NCBI GenBank assembly: GCA_045577925.1
Contig: JAZNJH010000035.1
Span: 1 to 64,000 of the forward strand
Reading direction: 5' to 3'
Length of the DNA: 64,000 nt
DNA from: UBA4717 sp045577925
GTDB lineage: Bacteria; Bacillota; Clostridia; Oscillospirales; CAG-272
The translations under genes and the position numbers were made by a program. The notes beneath the pieces are model-generated. The model saw only the letters and a program-made list of their open reading frames with translations, did no database searches and was not told the DNA's origin. Of this stretch, positions 8,433-18,419 are shown one piece after another. The first letter of the stretch is position 1. The number at the start of each line of letters is the position of its first letter.

Positions 8433-9496
8433 GAGTCTTTCCTTTCAACAACCTCGCTTATAATAAGCGGGAGGCTATAAACAACATTTCCGTCAAGCGA
8501 AAAATCAACTCTGCCCACACATTCGCCAACAGTTTTCGGCGCATATACAAATCTTGGCAGGTATACCGTCTGCATGATACCGTCAGTTTGCTTGCTCATA
8601 CAATAGCTTGCTTCGCCAACGCTCTTTACCTTTACGTAAGACGTGTTTTTGCCGACACACTCAAGAGTGAACTCAAGCTCACCGTCTGTGGCAAGCACGC
8701 GCTTTTCGTAATTTTCAAAGCCGTAATCAAGCATCGCCGTATGGTCGCGCCAGTCGTCGGGTGCCGACAAGGTTACAGAAACAAGTCTCATACCGTCGCG
8801 CTCGGCGGCGCTTACAAGGCAACGTCCGCTTTTCTTGGTAAAGCCCGTCTTTACTCCGATAGCACCGTCGTAAAGCCTGAGCATCTTATTATGATTCATC
8901 AGATATCTGTATCCGCCGTTTTCCATTGGTATACGGTGCTTATAGGTGGATACCATTTCTGCAAAATCCTTGTTTTCAAGCGCCTTTGACGCAATCAGAG
9001 CAAGCTCGTGCGCCGTAGTATAGTGATTTTCAGCATCGAGTCCATGAGGATTTGCAAACGACGTATCAACAAGTCCGAGCGACGTTGCCTTATCGTTCAT
9101 CATAACGGCAAAATCCTCGATGCTTCCGCCCACTGTTATTGCAATTGCCGCAGCAGCGTCGTTTGCGCTTTCCAAAAGCATAGCGTAAAGAAGCTCTTCA
9201 AGGCTCATCGACTCTCCTGCCTTAAGGCAAACAGACGAGCCCTCAACTCCAACGGCTTCGGGCGGAACGCTCACCCTCTCGTTTATATCGGCACTCTCCA
9301 GAGCAACGAGAGCTGTCATTATCTTGGTGGTGCTTGCCATAGGCATGCGTACATCTGAATTCTTCTCATAAAGCACTCTGCCTGTTTCTGCTTCAATTAT
9401 AATGGCAGAGTGCGCAGAAGTATCAAGTGCGCATATCGAATATGTCAAAGTGGCGCAGAAAGCCATAGTAAAAGCTAACATAAAAATTCTTTTCAT
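8429..9496 (-). CDS. Serine-type D-Ala-D-Ala carboxypeptidase (DacF/DacB type)
   Basis: A 355-residue secreted penicillin-binding protein of the S11 family. After a signal peptide (1-23) come the three active-site motifs: Ser55-Thr-Thr-Lys58, Ser110-Ala-Asn112 and Lys217-Thr-Gly219. A C-terminal beta domain follows. It trims pentapeptides in peptidoglycan. Position just upstream of rluB and downstream of gerW matches the clostridial arrangement of sporulation-related DacB/DacF; a role in spore cortex is inferred from that context. Confidence 0.92.
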   Translation of the reverse strand: MKRIFMLAFTMAFCATLTYSICALDTSAHSAIIIEAETGRVLYEKNSDVRMPMASTTKIMTALVALESADINERVSVPPEAVGVEGSSVCLKAGESMSLEELLYAMLLESANDAAAAIAITVGGSIEDFAVMMNDKATSLGLVDTSFANPHGLDAENHYTTAHELALIASKALENKDFAEMVSTYKHRIPMENGGYRYLMNHNKMLRLYDGAIGVKTGFTKKSGRCLVSAAERDGMRLVSVTLSAPDDWRDHTAMLDYGFENYEKRVLATDGELEFTLECVGKNTSYVKVKSVGEASYCMSKQTDGIMQTVYLPRFVYAPKTVGECVGRVDFSLDGNVVYSLPLIISEVVERKDS

Positions 9497-9574
9497 GGAT
9501 GATCTCCTGATGTGTTTTATGTTATTATTTTACCTCAGGCTCAGAGTTATTATTTCTGTAAATTTTTTGTTTGA

Positions 9575-9982
9575 TTATTCGCCGTCTTTTTTAAATACGT
9601 CTTTAAGCTTTGCAACTATGTCGGGAGATTTTTCGATAAGTCCTGTAACTGATCCGATATAGTCGGGAGTCTCGGGGGGATTTGCAACGTTAAGCATCGT
9701 AACCTTTCCGTCTGAGGAAACAACGAGGAATGCAACGGGTGTAACCGAAACGCCCGTTCCTCCGCCTCCGCTGAACGTAAGCGGCTTTTTAGCGTTTGAC
9801 TGCTCCTTATCTGCAAAATCAACTCCGCCGGATGCAAAGCCCATAGAAACCTTGGAAACAGGAATTATAACCGTACCCGAGGGTGTGCTTATAGGCTCAC
9901 CGATAATTGTGTTTGCCTCAACTACTTTTTTAATTTCCGCAAGAGACGTGGAAATTATCTCACCAAGCTTGTTTTCTGCCAT
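9575..9982 (-). CDS. gerW: GerW-family sporulation protein
   Basis: A 135-residue protein with the conserved family core PSGTVIIPVSKVSMGF (49-64), the glycine patch GGGGTG and the hydrophobic VTPVAFLVV. Members (YtfJ/GerW in Bacillus) are made in sporulating cells and affect germination. It is followed in the same direction by the carboxypeptidase and preceded by the DUF2953 gene, the order seen in Bacillus (ytfI-ytfJ). Confidence 0.93.
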   Translation of the reverse strand: MAENKLGEIISTSLAEIKKVVEANTIIGEPISTPSGTVIIPVSKVSMGFASGGVDFADKEQSNAKKPLTFSGGGGTGVSVTPVAFLVVSSDGKVTMLNVANPPETPDYIGSVTGLIEKSPDIVAKLKDVFKKDGE

Positions 9983-10010
9983 TGTTGTATATTCCTTTCA
10001 CATTATTATA

Positions 10011-10595
10011 TTATTTTGTAAGATGTGCAATCATGGCACATATAAACGAATGTAGTATTCCGCCAAGTGTGACGGAAAGCTTAATATCTATCTGTGCAAC
10101 AGTTTTATCTGATGTGAAATCGGGGCTTATGTCTATCACAGCTCCCCTTTTGGGAGAAAATCTCGTTTTATGTTTTAAAAGCTCCGTCAGGTAAGCGACA
10201 GACTGTATCACCGCACCGTATCTGACCGCGGTGGAAGCAGGATCGTCAGACCCTACCCTGATAACGATATGTGCAAGCTTTACACGTACGTGACCGAAAA
10301 ACCTAGTTATAAACTTGCTTACTATACTGATTATATCACCAAGAGAATCAAGAATCGGTTTTTTTTCTTTTTTTCCGTCTTTGTTCTCTGTTTCAGATTT
10401 TTCCTTAGGCCTTTTTTTCTTTTTTACAAGACTTAAAAGCTTATCAAAGCGCACGCCGGCAATACGCAGATCAACCTTGAGCGAGTCATAATAGCTGACT
10501 CTCAGGCTTACTCTGACAAGGCACAGTCCGGCAATAATCAGTATTATCGCCAAAAGTATTATTATGAAAAGCTTCATATATAATTTATAGTCCAC
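10011..10595 (-). CDS. DUF2953 protein (YtfI-like)
   Basis: A 194-residue protein with an N-terminal membrane helix (about 8-27), a highly charged Lys/Glu linker, and a C-terminal amphipathic region including the pattern RVGSDDPASTAVRYGAV and the DISPDF motif that mark DUF2953. Function is unknown in the family. It lies 28 bp before gerW, which supports a joint sporulation role. Confidence 0.85.
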   Translation of the reverse strand: MDYKLYMKLFIIILLAIILIIAGLCLVRVSLRVSYYDSLKVDLRIAGVRFDKLLSLVKKKKRPKEKSETENKDGKKEKKPILDSLGDIISIVSKFITRFFGHVRVKLAHIVIRVGSDDPASTAVRYGAVIQSVAYLTELLKHKTRFSPKRGAVIDISPDFTSDKTVAQIDIKLSVTLGGILHSFICAMIAHLTK

Positions 10596-10640
10596 GCCTT
10601 TCTTCGTATTTGTTTATGCGCAAAAGCGATCCTCGACTTT

Positions 10641-11225
10641 TTACTCTTCTGAATTCTCTGTTTCTTCACCGTCTGTTAACTGCACAAGCTCTGTGGGCTC
10701 AGCAAGAGTCTGGAAAGCAGCTGCTTCAGGTAATTCTTTGATGCTTTCAAGTCCGAAGCATCTTAAAAAGTCGTCAGTAGTTGCATAAAGTGACGGTCTT
10801 CCGGGCGCTTCAAGCTTGCCGCAGCATTCTATAAGACCTTTTTCACAGAGCGCACCTATTGAATAGGAGCTGTCTATACCTCTGACCTGTTCTATAAACG
10901 CACGTGTCACAGGCTGGTGATATGCTATTATCGATAAAACCTCAAGCGATGAATTCGAAAGGTTTCCACCGCGTCTGATACCGAGTGCCGCACGTATGTA
11001 ATCTATATATTCTTCCTTTGTACAAAGCTGACAGCCCTCTTCATAAGTTACAAGCTGAATACCTCGGTCGGGTATACTGTTATATTCCTCTGCATATGCC
11101 TTGACAAATTCCTTTGTCTGTTTTTCGCTCATTTCAAGCAAAAGCGAAAGTCTTTCGTAGCTCAGCGCGTGTCCTGCTGCGAAAAGCACCGCTTCGCATA
11201 TTCTCTTCATTTCTATTCTTTCCAT
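10641..11225 (-). CDS. scpB: Segregation and condensation protein B
   Basis: ScpB forms dimers that bind ScpA and SMC in the condensin complex. The start at 11225 begins MERIEMKRICEAVLFAAG, which fits the family N-terminus; an open frame continues to 11294 but would add an atypical lysine-rich leader. Two winged-helix domains are visible: residues about 1-75, and a second with the family signature LSIIAYHQPVTRAFIEQVRG followed by LIECCGKLEAPGRPSLYATT. The acidic C-tail is usual. It is separated from scpA by a repeat element. Confidence 0.93.
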   Translation of the reverse strand: MERIEMKRICEAVLFAAGHALSYERLSLLLEMSEKQTKEFVKAYAEEYNSIPDRGIQLVTYEEGCQLCTKEEYIDYIRAALGIRRGGNLSNSSLEVLSIIAYHQPVTRAFIEQVRGIDSSYSIGALCEKGLIECCGKLEAPGRPSLYATTDDFLRCFGLESIKELPEAAAFQTLAEPTELVQLTDGEETENSEE

Positions 11226-11312
11226 TTCAGGCCGATTATTCCTTTCAACGGTCATCTTTTTTATTTTTATCCCAATTATTCTTTGTTTTCCCATTATAAC
11301 ATTTGCTCCACC

Positions 11313-11425
11313 GAAGCCTCTCCCTTCGGGAGAGGCGGCACACCAAAGGTGTGACGGAGAGGGGGATAGCAGGAAACACCCTCTCAGTCAGCTTCGCTGA
11401 CAGCTCTCCCAAAGGGGAGAGCCTT
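11313..11425. repeat. Intergenic palindromic repeat, copy 1 (about 115 nt)
   Basis: This element sits between scpB and scpA. It has outer arms GCCTCTCCC...GGGAGAGGC and GCTCTCCC...GGGGAGAGC, with inner GTGTGACGGAGAGGG and CCCTCTCAGTCAGC segments. A closely matching, inverted copy lies at 49209-49331, and shorter relatives at 44228-44275 and 44508-44558. It is non-coding and can fold as two linked hairpins. Confidence 0.8.
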
Positions 11426-11504
11426 GTGCACAAACTGATTCGGGCGTATAAACTTCCCGGGAACACAAGGTCGAATTGGAAATTTATTTATAAGCAATCT
11501 CTTA

Positions 11505-12263
11505 TTATTCCTGCACCGGTGCCGGCTTTTCGCGCTCACGCGGTGCTAAGTACATTTCAAAATCCTCGCCGTCGGGGGAATCTATCGGTTCAAGCTTTAT
11601 ACGGCTGTTTTTGATAAGCTCAAGAACAGACATGAATATCGCAATAAGCTCGCTTTTTGAAGTTGCCGTTGCAAGCATACCCGTGTAGCTTACGTGGCCT
11701 TTTCTCTTTATCGTGCGAAGCACACTGTATATCTTTACAGAAACCGGAACTATCGGGGCTCTCAGTATCTTTTCAAAAGGTACTTCAACCTCCTTGGATT
11801 CCTGCTCGGCGCTCTGAAGGCGCTTGAACATCTTTGCTATTGCATTTCCAAGAAGCTCTGCATCATGCTCTGCAACGTATCCCGTATCGGGCTTTATCTC
11901 GTCGGTATCCTTAACAAAGCGGCGACTGTATGTAACGTACCTGTCTGCAAGCACGTGAGAAGCTTCCTTTATACGCTTATACTCCTCAAGAGCGGCGGCA
12001 AGCCTTGCACGAGGGTCTTCTTCTGCTTCTTCGTCGCGCGGCAGTAGCATACGGCTCTTTATAAGCATAAGCTCTGACGCCATAACGATAAACTCGCCGG
12101 CTATTTCCATATCAAGCTTCTGCATTATTTCGATCTGCTCCATATACTGGTCAAATATCAGCGATATCGGTATGTCACATATCTCAACCTTGTTCTTTGA
12201 TATAAGAACGAGCAAGAGATCAATCGGTCCCTCAAACTTTTCAAGTTTAAACGATAATTCCAT
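11505..12263 (-). CDS. scpA: Segregation and condensation protein A
   Basis: A 252-residue kleisin that bridges SMC heads. The N-terminal signature LEKFEGPIDLLLVLISKN and the EFIVMASELMLIKSRMLLP stretch are diagnostic; the C-terminal winged helix (TSKSELIAIFMSVLELIKN) contacts SMC. Length is standard. It pairs with scpB, but a repeat of about 115 nt has entered the gap between them. Confidence 0.95.
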   Translation of the reverse strand: MELSFKLEKFEGPIDLLLVLISKNKVEICDIPISLIFDQYMEQIEIMQKLDMEIAGEFIVMASELMLIKSRMLLPRDEEAEEDPRARLAAALEEYKRIKEASHVLADRYVTYSRRFVKDTDEIKPDTGYVAEHDAELLGNAIAKMFKRLQSAEQESKEVEVPFEKILRAPIVPVSVKIYSVLRTIKRKGHVSYTGMLATATSKSELIAIFMSVLELIKNSRIKLEPIDSPDGEDFEMYLAPREREKPAPVQE

Positions 12264-12311
12264 CGTCTTTATTCTCTTTCTTGTATTCTTTATACGTTAT
12301 TTTTTGCCGTA

Positions 12312-12992
12312 TTAAAGTCCCGGTATAAGGGAAATTAGCATATTCATGCCCGCGAAAACGTAGTTGCAGGCAACAGAAAGCGGTCCTCTGATGAATCCCG
12401 TATACAGAAGCACTATAAGCGCAAGCTGAATGTATTTTTCATACTTCATTATACCGAAATAATATTTATCGGGAAGTATTACGAAAAGCACTCTTGATCC
12501 GTCAAGCGGAGGCACGGGTATGAGGTTAAATAGACCAAGATAGAGGTTGAGCGAAGCAAAGCTTATCAAAAACTGAAAAACGAGAGTCGTCAGATTGAAG
12601 GCAAAGCCTGCTTCTGTAAAGCTGTAATAAGGTATTACAGATAATAGTATTCTGTATACAAGCAGTGACGCAAACGATATTACAACGTTCGAAAGCGGCC
12701 CTGCAAGGGCGCATATAGCCATATCGCGCCTCGGCTTCTTGAAATAGCGCGTATTTATCGGAACAGGCTTTGCCCATCCAAAGCTAAAAAACAACATGCA
12801 GATCGTACCTACGAGGTCAAGGTGACGAATCGGATTCAAAGAAAGTCTTCCGAATGCCCGTGCAGTAGGATCACCGAGCTTGTATGCTGCATAACCGTGC
12901 GCGACCTCGTGAACGGTCAGCGCAAAAATTACCATTACAAAATGAAGTATAAATCCCGGAATATCCGAGAGAATGGATTGGATATAACTCAT
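12312..12992 (-). CDS. Site-2-type zinc metalloprotease (M50 family)
   Basis: An integral membrane protease with the zinc motif HEVAHG near residue 28 and the distal NLIPVPPLDGSRV loop supplying the third ligand. About six membrane segments are visible in 226 residues, the compact length of the YwhC/rhomboid-free subgroup. I start at 12992 because GGAAAGG is well spaced there; an ATG two codons earlier is too close. It neighbours scpA as in many Clostridia. Substrate unknown. Confidence 0.88.
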   Translation of the reverse strand: MSYIQSILSDIPGFILHFVMVIFALTVHEVAHGYAAYKLGDPTARAFGRLSLNPIRHLDLVGTICMLFFSFGWAKPVPINTRYFKKPRRDMAICALAGPLSNVVISFASLLVYRILLSVIPYYSFTEAGFAFNLTTLVFQFLISFASLNLYLGLFNLIPVPPLDGSRVLFVILPDKYYFGIMKYEKYIQLALIVLLYTGFIRGPLSVACNYVFAGMNMLISLIPGL

Positions 12993-13010
12993 TTGCATGC
13001 CTTTCCGATT

Positions 13011-13613
13011 TTAATTTTCCCCAACAAATTTAAGTATACTTTTCCACAGATCCTCGCGTCCCAGTTTTTTTGTGGACGAGAACGGTATTATAGGCGTTCC
13101 CTCCAAAATAAGCGGATATTCTGCTAAAAGCGCAAGATTACGATCACCGTCTGTACGGTTTAATTTATCTATCTTGGTTGCCGCGATAATATACGGTATT
13201 TTCTCGCGGTTGAGCCACTCAAGCATCATATCGTCATCAGCAGTCGGGCCAACCTTTATATCGATAAGCTGAACTACTAAGCGAAGAACGCTTCTGTCTG
13301 ATTTCGCAAAATAGTCGTTACAAAGCTTAGACCACTTTTCTTTATCGGCAGGCGGCCTCTTTGCAAAGCCATACCCCGGCAGATCAACGAGATAAAGCTT
13401 TTTATCAACGTCATAAAAATTTATCGTGATAGTCTTTCCCGGCTGAGAGCTGACGCGCGCAAGCGATTTGCGCATCAAAAGCGAGTTGATAAGCGAGCTT
13501 TTCCCCACGTTCGAGCGCCCTGAAAATGCTATCTGAACTCTATTGTCAGTCGGAAACTGACTTTTTAGCCCTGCAGTTATTGCAAGATTTGAGTTTTGTA
13601 TATTTAACTTCAT
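13011..13613 (-). CDS. engB: Ribosome biogenesis GTPase EngB/YsxC
   Basis: A 200-residue TRAFAC GTPase with G1 GRSNVGKSSL (32-41), G3 DLPGYGFA and G4 ATKID, the standard set for EngB, which assists late 50S subunit assembly. Located 39 bp downstream of lon, the same lon-engB order found across Firmicutes. Confidence 0.95.
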   Translation of the reverse strand: MKLNIQNSNLAITAGLKSQFPTDNRVQIAFSGRSNVGKSSLINSLLMRKSLARVSSQPGKTITINFYDVDKKLYLVDLPGYGFAKRPPADKEKWSKLCNDYFAKSDRSVLRLVVQLIDIKVGPTADDDMMLEWLNREKIPYIIAATKIDKLNRTDGDRNLALLAEYPLILEGTPIIPFSSTKKLGREDLWKSILKFVGEN

Positions 13614-13652
13614 CTTTAACCCTTTCTGCTCTGCATTAACATTTCCAAAGAT

Positions 13653-16091
13653 TTATTCTTCAGATTTGCCTCTGAGAGGCGTGCGTGTTATCTTTGAAGA
13701 CGGCACGCGATGAGACTGACGCTTATTCTTTTCTTTAGACTGACGTTGTGTACTACGTATTAAAGAAGACGTACGCTTCAGAGCTATTCCAAGCACCTCA
13801 TCTGCATGCTTTACAGGTATAAATTCGAGAGATTCACGAACGATAGGATCTATCTCTTCGAGATCACCCTCGTTATCAGCAGGGATTATCACGCGCTTTA
13901 CACCTGCGTTATATGCAGCAAGCGTTTTCTCCTTGAGCCCTCCGATTGCAAGCACGTTTCCGCGAAGCGTGATCTCTCCCGTCATTGCAACGTCACGGCA
14001 GATCTCGTGCGAGCCGAGTGCCGACGCTATTACCGTTGCAAGAGTTATACCTGCGCTCGGTCCGTCCTTGGGAACGGCGCCTTCAGGGGCATGGATATGT
14101 ATATCACATTTTTTGTAAAACTCAGGATCTATTCCAAGCTCCGCGGCGCGAGAGCGAACAAAGTTCAGCGCTATCTTCGCCGACTCTTTCATCACTTCTC
14201 CAAGCGAGCCCGTAAGCTCAAGCTTGCCCGTACCGTCAAGCACGCTCGCTTCAAGCTTCAGGAGATCTCCGCCAACCTCTGTATACGCAAGACCGTTAAC
14301 AACGCCTATTTCATCATGGGCTGAGATTTTTTCAGGTCTTGTTTTTCTGTTGCCAAGGAGCTCTTTTATAGAGTCTGCGCGCACTGTTAGCTTATTTGTG
14401 TCGCCATCTGCACGTTTCAGTGCCGCCTTACGGCAGATCTCGCCTATCTTTCTCTCGAGATTTCTGACACCCGCCTCGGCAGTATAATAGTCGCATATCT
14501 CAAGTATTGCTGAATCTGCAATAGAAAGCTTCTTCTTATCAAGTCCGTGACGTTCAAGCTGTTTAGGAACAAGATGACGGCGCGCTATCTCAAGCTTTTC
14601 ATGGCGCGTATAGGTTTTAAGCTCGATTACCTCCATACGGTCGACAAGCGGCCTGTCTACACTTTCAAGCGTATTTGCAGTTGCTATAAAAATACAGTCT
14701 GAGAGATCAAACTCTATCTCGGTATAATGATCTCTGAAGCGCTTGTTCTGCTCAGGGTCAAGCACCTCAAGAAGTGCCGCCGCAGGATTTCCGTTTCCGC
14801 TGTGCGATATTTTATCTATTTCATCAAGAAGTATAACGGGATTGTTTACACCCGCTTTTATAAGCGCTTCGGTGATTCTTCCGGGCATTGAACCGATATA
14901 CGTCTTTCTGTGCCCGCGTATGTCCGCTTCGTCACGAACACCACCCAGGGACAAGCGCACGAACTCCCTCTTCATCGAGCGCGCTATCGAGGATGCAATA
15001 GACGTCTTTCCCACACCGGGAGGTCCTACAAGGCATATTATCTGCGATTTAAGCTCAGGTGAAAGCTCTTTAACAGCAACGTATTCAAGTATACGTTCTT
15101 TAACCTTTTCAAGACCGTAGTGATCCTGATTCAACACTTTTCTCGTTGCACTAACGCTTACCTTTGCCTTTGAAGCGCTGTTCCACGGAAGCGACAGGCA
15201 GGTATCAAGATACGTTCGTATAATTGCGTTCTCGGGAGAACCGTACGCATTATGCTCCATGCGTGCTGCCTCGCGAAGCAGCTTTTCTTCAGTCGCAGCA
15301 GGGAGCTTTGCTTCAAGTATCTTTTTAGTATATTCCTCGCACTCGCCATCATCTCCAAGCTCGCGGCGGATCTCCTTTATCTGCTCTCTGAGATAATACT
15401 CATGCTGAGATTTGTCAAGCGCTCGGTTTACTCTAAGCTTTATATCATGCTCTGTCGCAAGTATTCTTTCTTCTTCAAGTAAAAGAATAATGGTATGCTC
15501 TGCCCTTTTAACAGGATCGAATATTTCAAGAATCTCCTGTCTTTTTGCAAAAGAATCGATAGTTTGCGAAGCAATAAAGTCGCTCAAAAATCCTATATCG
15601 GTTATGCTCTTGGCGGCAAGCTCGGTATTCGGAGCCTGGCTCGGCATAAATTTCAAAACTCCCTTAAGAGCTTTGACAGCCTCGCGACGTAGAGCCTCAA
15701 CGTGAACGTCATCATTATCCGTCAGATTTATCGTTTTCTGCAAAACAGTCGCATAAGTTATTTCGTCGTGCATCTCATACTTCATTATCTTGGCACGGCA
15801 CAAAGGCTCTGCAATTATACGCATAGTCGAAACTTCGCTCATGCTCGACTGCTTGATTTTTGCAACAACACCTACGGCATAAAGTGTATTATGACCATAG
15901 GGCTTTTGCTCATTTGTTTTGGTAAGCGCGAAATATATGAGTCTGCCTGCTTCTTCTGCAGCTTGGCAGGCTTTGACGTCTCTCTCTGTTTCCACTTCAA
16001 GCGCAAACGGTATTGAAGGAAAGGGTACGATACCCGAAAGTCCCACCACCGGCAGCTTTATCTTCTCTATTTTTTCTACGTAACCCGGCAT
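13653..16091 (-). CDS. lon: ATP-dependent Lon protease
   Basis: An 812-residue LonA protease: substrate-binding N-domain (about 10-200), coiled helical part, AAA+ module with Walker A GPPGVGKT (356-363) and Walker B LLDEID (421-426), and protease domain with catalytic Ser679 in PKDGPSAG and Lys722 in GGLKEK. A basic, Ser/Thr/Lys/Arg-rich tail of about 40 residues extends beyond the protease domain and may be disordered. It degrades misfolded and regulatory proteins. Confidence 0.97.
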   Translation of the reverse strand: MPGYVEKIEKIKLPVVGLSGIVPFPSIPFALEVETERDVKACQAAEEAGRLIYFALTKTNEQKPYGHNTLYAVGVVAKIKQSSMSEVSTMRIIAEPLCRAKIMKYEMHDEITYATVLQKTINLTDNDDVHVEALRREAVKALKGVLKFMPSQAPNTELAAKSITDIGFLSDFIASQTIDSFAKRQEILEIFDPVKRAEHTIILLLEEERILATEHDIKLRVNRALDKSQHEYYLREQIKEIRRELGDDGECEEYTKKILEAKLPAATEEKLLREAARMEHNAYGSPENAIIRTYLDTCLSLPWNSASKAKVSVSATRKVLNQDHYGLEKVKERILEYVAVKELSPELKSQIICLVGPPGVGKTSIASSIARSMKREFVRLSLGGVRDEADIRGHRKTYIGSMPGRITEALIKAGVNNPVILLDEIDKISHSGNGNPAAALLEVLDPEQNKRFRDHYTEIEFDLSDCIFIATANTLESVDRPLVDRMEVIELKTYTRHEKLEIARRHLVPKQLERHGLDKKKLSIADSAILEICDYYTAEAGVRNLERKIGEICRKAALKRADGDTNKLTVRADSIKELLGNRKTRPEKISAHDEIGVVNGLAYTEVGGDLLKLEASVLDGTGKLELTGSLGEVMKESAKIALNFVRSRAAELGIDPEFYKKCDIHIHAPEGAVPKDGPSAGITLATVIASALGSHEICRDVAMTGEITLRGNVLAIGGLKEKTLAAYNAGVKRVIIPADNEGDLEEIDPIVRESLEFIPVKHADEVLGIALKRTSSLIRSTQRQSKEKNKRQSHRVPSSKITRTPLRGKSEE

Positions 16092-16345
16092 TATATTTTC
16101 CTTTCAAGGGGTCTGATAATTGCGATAAAAATAATATCCCATAATAATTTAATATATATTATATCATAAAGTTTAAAACAATTCAAGTATGCCTGACACA
16201 TTTTACTGTTTATCAAAAATATCGTTGAACGTAATCAACAATGCGTATTCACAAGATAAAGGTTCAACTTTTTATATAACAAGTTACCGCAAATTCCCAT
16301 TTTTGACAAAATCGTTTCAAATTTGAGAATTTTAGTCAAACTGCC
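16092..16345. other. Gene-free interval upstream of lon
   Basis: A+T-rich divergent region between lon and the small HTH gene. No ORF or tRNA is visible. No CIRCE or CtsR-type operator could be recognised with confidence. The lon promoter should lie here. Confidence 0.4.
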
Positions 16346-16374
16346 TTGACTTTTTTGAGAAATTATTTTATACT
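16346..16374 (+). promoter_or_regulatory. Promoter for the small HTH gene
   Basis: TTGACT and TATACT are spaced by 17 bp, 67 bp before the ATG. Confidence 0.65.
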
Positions 16375-16440
16375 ATAACCGAGCTAAAGCGCAAGTTTTG
16401 TGCTATTATTTACATTTTATTCCATATAGGAGGTATACGT

Positions 16441-16653
16441 ATGAACGTAAGAGCATTGATGATAAAGCTGACACAGAACGACTGTACTATGTCAGACCTT
16501 GCAAAAATTCTGGGTATAAGCAAATCGAGCGTATACCGAAAAATGTCGGGAATTACAGAATTTACCCGTCTCGAAATAGCCACAATTAAAAGCGCGTTCA
16601 ATCTTAATGACGATGATCTTGTTGAAATATTTTTCGACTGTAAGAGTATATAA
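16441..16653 (+). CDS. Small Cro/C1-type DNA-binding protein
   Basis: A 70-residue protein that is essentially one helix-turn-helix. The DLAKILGISKSSVYRKMSG stretch (about 19-37) is the HTH and the rest (IATIKSAFNLNDDDLVEIFF) is the fourth helix region typical of XRE/phage-type repressors. An AGGAGG site precedes the ATG. It is monocistronic, with a promoter and a terminator. Such single-domain regulators are common in phage and mobile DNA and as stand-alone clostridial regulators; target unknown. Confidence 0.8.
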   Translation: MNVRALMIKLTQNDCTMSDLAKILGISKSSVYRKMSGITEFTRLEIATIKSAFNLNDDDLVEIFFDCKSI

Positions 16654-16680
16654 AATAATTCAAAACAATAAGCTATACAT

Positions 16681-16718
16681 AAAAAAGCTTCTTCTGTGAA
16701 ACGAAGAAGCTTTTTTAT
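16681..16718. terminator. Bidirectional terminator between HTH gene and GH2 fragment
   Basis: AAAGCTTCTTC and GAAGAAGCTTT form an 11-bp stem with flanking A and T runs, between convergent genes. Confidence 0.85.
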
Positions 16719-16719
16719 A

Positions 16720-18419
16720 TTATTCTGCTTTTGCAGATACTGTTACGCTTGCGCCTGCAAGAGCATCGGCACTTACAGTCAAAGTAACGTTGCCTGCATT
16801 TTCAGTTCGTACTATCGCAAGTGCGCGGCCTTTGAACGCGTGACACCTGTTTGAGGCATATTTGTCTTCGTTTGCAGGGTCACCGCTGTATATTCCCATA
16901 AGCTCACCGCCCGTGACTGTGCAGGAAAGTTCGTTTTCGGCCGCACTTACCACTCTGCCCTCTTTATCGGTCACCGTTATATCAAAATAGCAGAGATCGC
17001 GCCTGTCACATATAAGCTCGTATTTTTCGGGTGTTATCTGTACCATCGCCGCCTCGCCCGTAGTTTCAAGCGTATATCTTGAAGCTTCTTTGCCATTTTT
17101 GTATGCAACAGCGGTGATACTTCCCTTTTCGTATACCGTTTCAATCGTCGCAATTGCCTTTTCGGGCACACTCTCGCCGATCTTTTTACCGTTTACAAGC
17201 CACTCTATTTTATCAGCATCAGTATATGTTTCTGCCTTGACGGGCCTGCCGATATACTTATCATCAAAAGTCCAGGTTTCATCAACCTCATACCAGTGCC
17301 AGCCCGTTCCGCTAAAGCCCTCTCCGAAATGCTCGGGATGAGTTGTGAATATCTTCGGGGCAAGTCCGCCCTTCCATATAGCTTCCCTGAAGTATGACTG
17401 CGGACGTCTGAATCCGCAAAGGTCAAAGTCACCCTGATAGCATGTGCGCCACGGATAGCCTGCGATGCTGATACCGTTTATCTCGCCGTCCCTCGCCCAC
17501 TTGCTTCTGCCTGTTCCGACCTCACCCATATTATCGTATGCGGTCCAGGTGAAGTCGCCGATAATATAGGGGTTTTCTGCGGTCAGCTTCCACGAATCGT
17601 AGAACGTGAGAGCGTGAGTTTCACTTCCCCAGAACACACGGTCGGGGTAACACTCGTGCTCAAAAAGGCAATTTTCATAATAGTAGTTGAGTCCCACTAT
17701 ATCAAGCGGCTCTTCATACGGAAGTGTCGCACGGTTGAGCGCTTCTCTGCCGGGATGACGGTGATGCTCTTTCATATATTCTTTATAGTCTTCGGGGTCG
17801 CATTCCTCAGCTCCTCTTCTCGCAAAAAGCTTCTGTATACCCGAGGTCACAAGCTTTGTGTCATCATATTTGCGCACCTCGTCCGCAAGCCGCTTTGACC
17901 AGATCGCCGCATCTGATGTGCCGTCTATCTCGCCGATCTCGTTACCTATAGAATAGCTGATGACACAAGGGTGGTTTCTGTCACGAAGTACCATATACGA
18001 TATATCCCTTGCCCACCAATCGGAAAAGAACATATGATAATCGTGCTCACGCTTCTGCTTGTTCCATGAGTCGAATGCTTCATCCATAACGATGATACCA
18101 AGCCTGTCACACACCTCCAAAAGCGCAAAAGACGGCGGATTATGTGCGCATCTTACTGCATTGAAGCCCGCTTCTTTAAGAAGCCGTATCTTCCTCTCTT
18201 CAGCTGCCGGAAACGCCGCCGCACCAAGAACTCCGTGGTCGTGGTGTATACAGCCGCCTCTGAGCTTTATCGGCTTGCCGTTTAAAAGAAGTCCGCTTTT
18301 GGCATCTGCGTATATCGTGCGGATTCCAAACTCATTCACAGATGTGTCAACAAGCTCATCGCTTTCAAAAATTTCAGTCTTTAATGTATAAAGCTTCGGG
18401 TTTTCGGTATCCCAGAGCG
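16720..18419 (-). pseudogene. Glycoside hydrolase family 2 (beta-galactosidase-like), N-terminally truncated
   Basis: The reading frame encodes the catalytic TIM barrel and C-terminal domains of a GH2 enzyme. Numbering from a GTG at 18339, the acid/base is Glu134 in YSIGNEIGE and the nucleophile is Glu240 in GSETHAL. The frame continues upstream with recognisable GH2 sequence (LWDTENPKLYTLKTEIFE) until about 18419, where it meets an IS3-type transposase fragment in another frame. The sugar-binding and most of the immunoglobulin-like N-terminal domains, roughly 250 residues, are missing. No ribosome site supports a start here, so the gene is probably dead; a contig-joining error is the alternative. 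Confidence 0.85.
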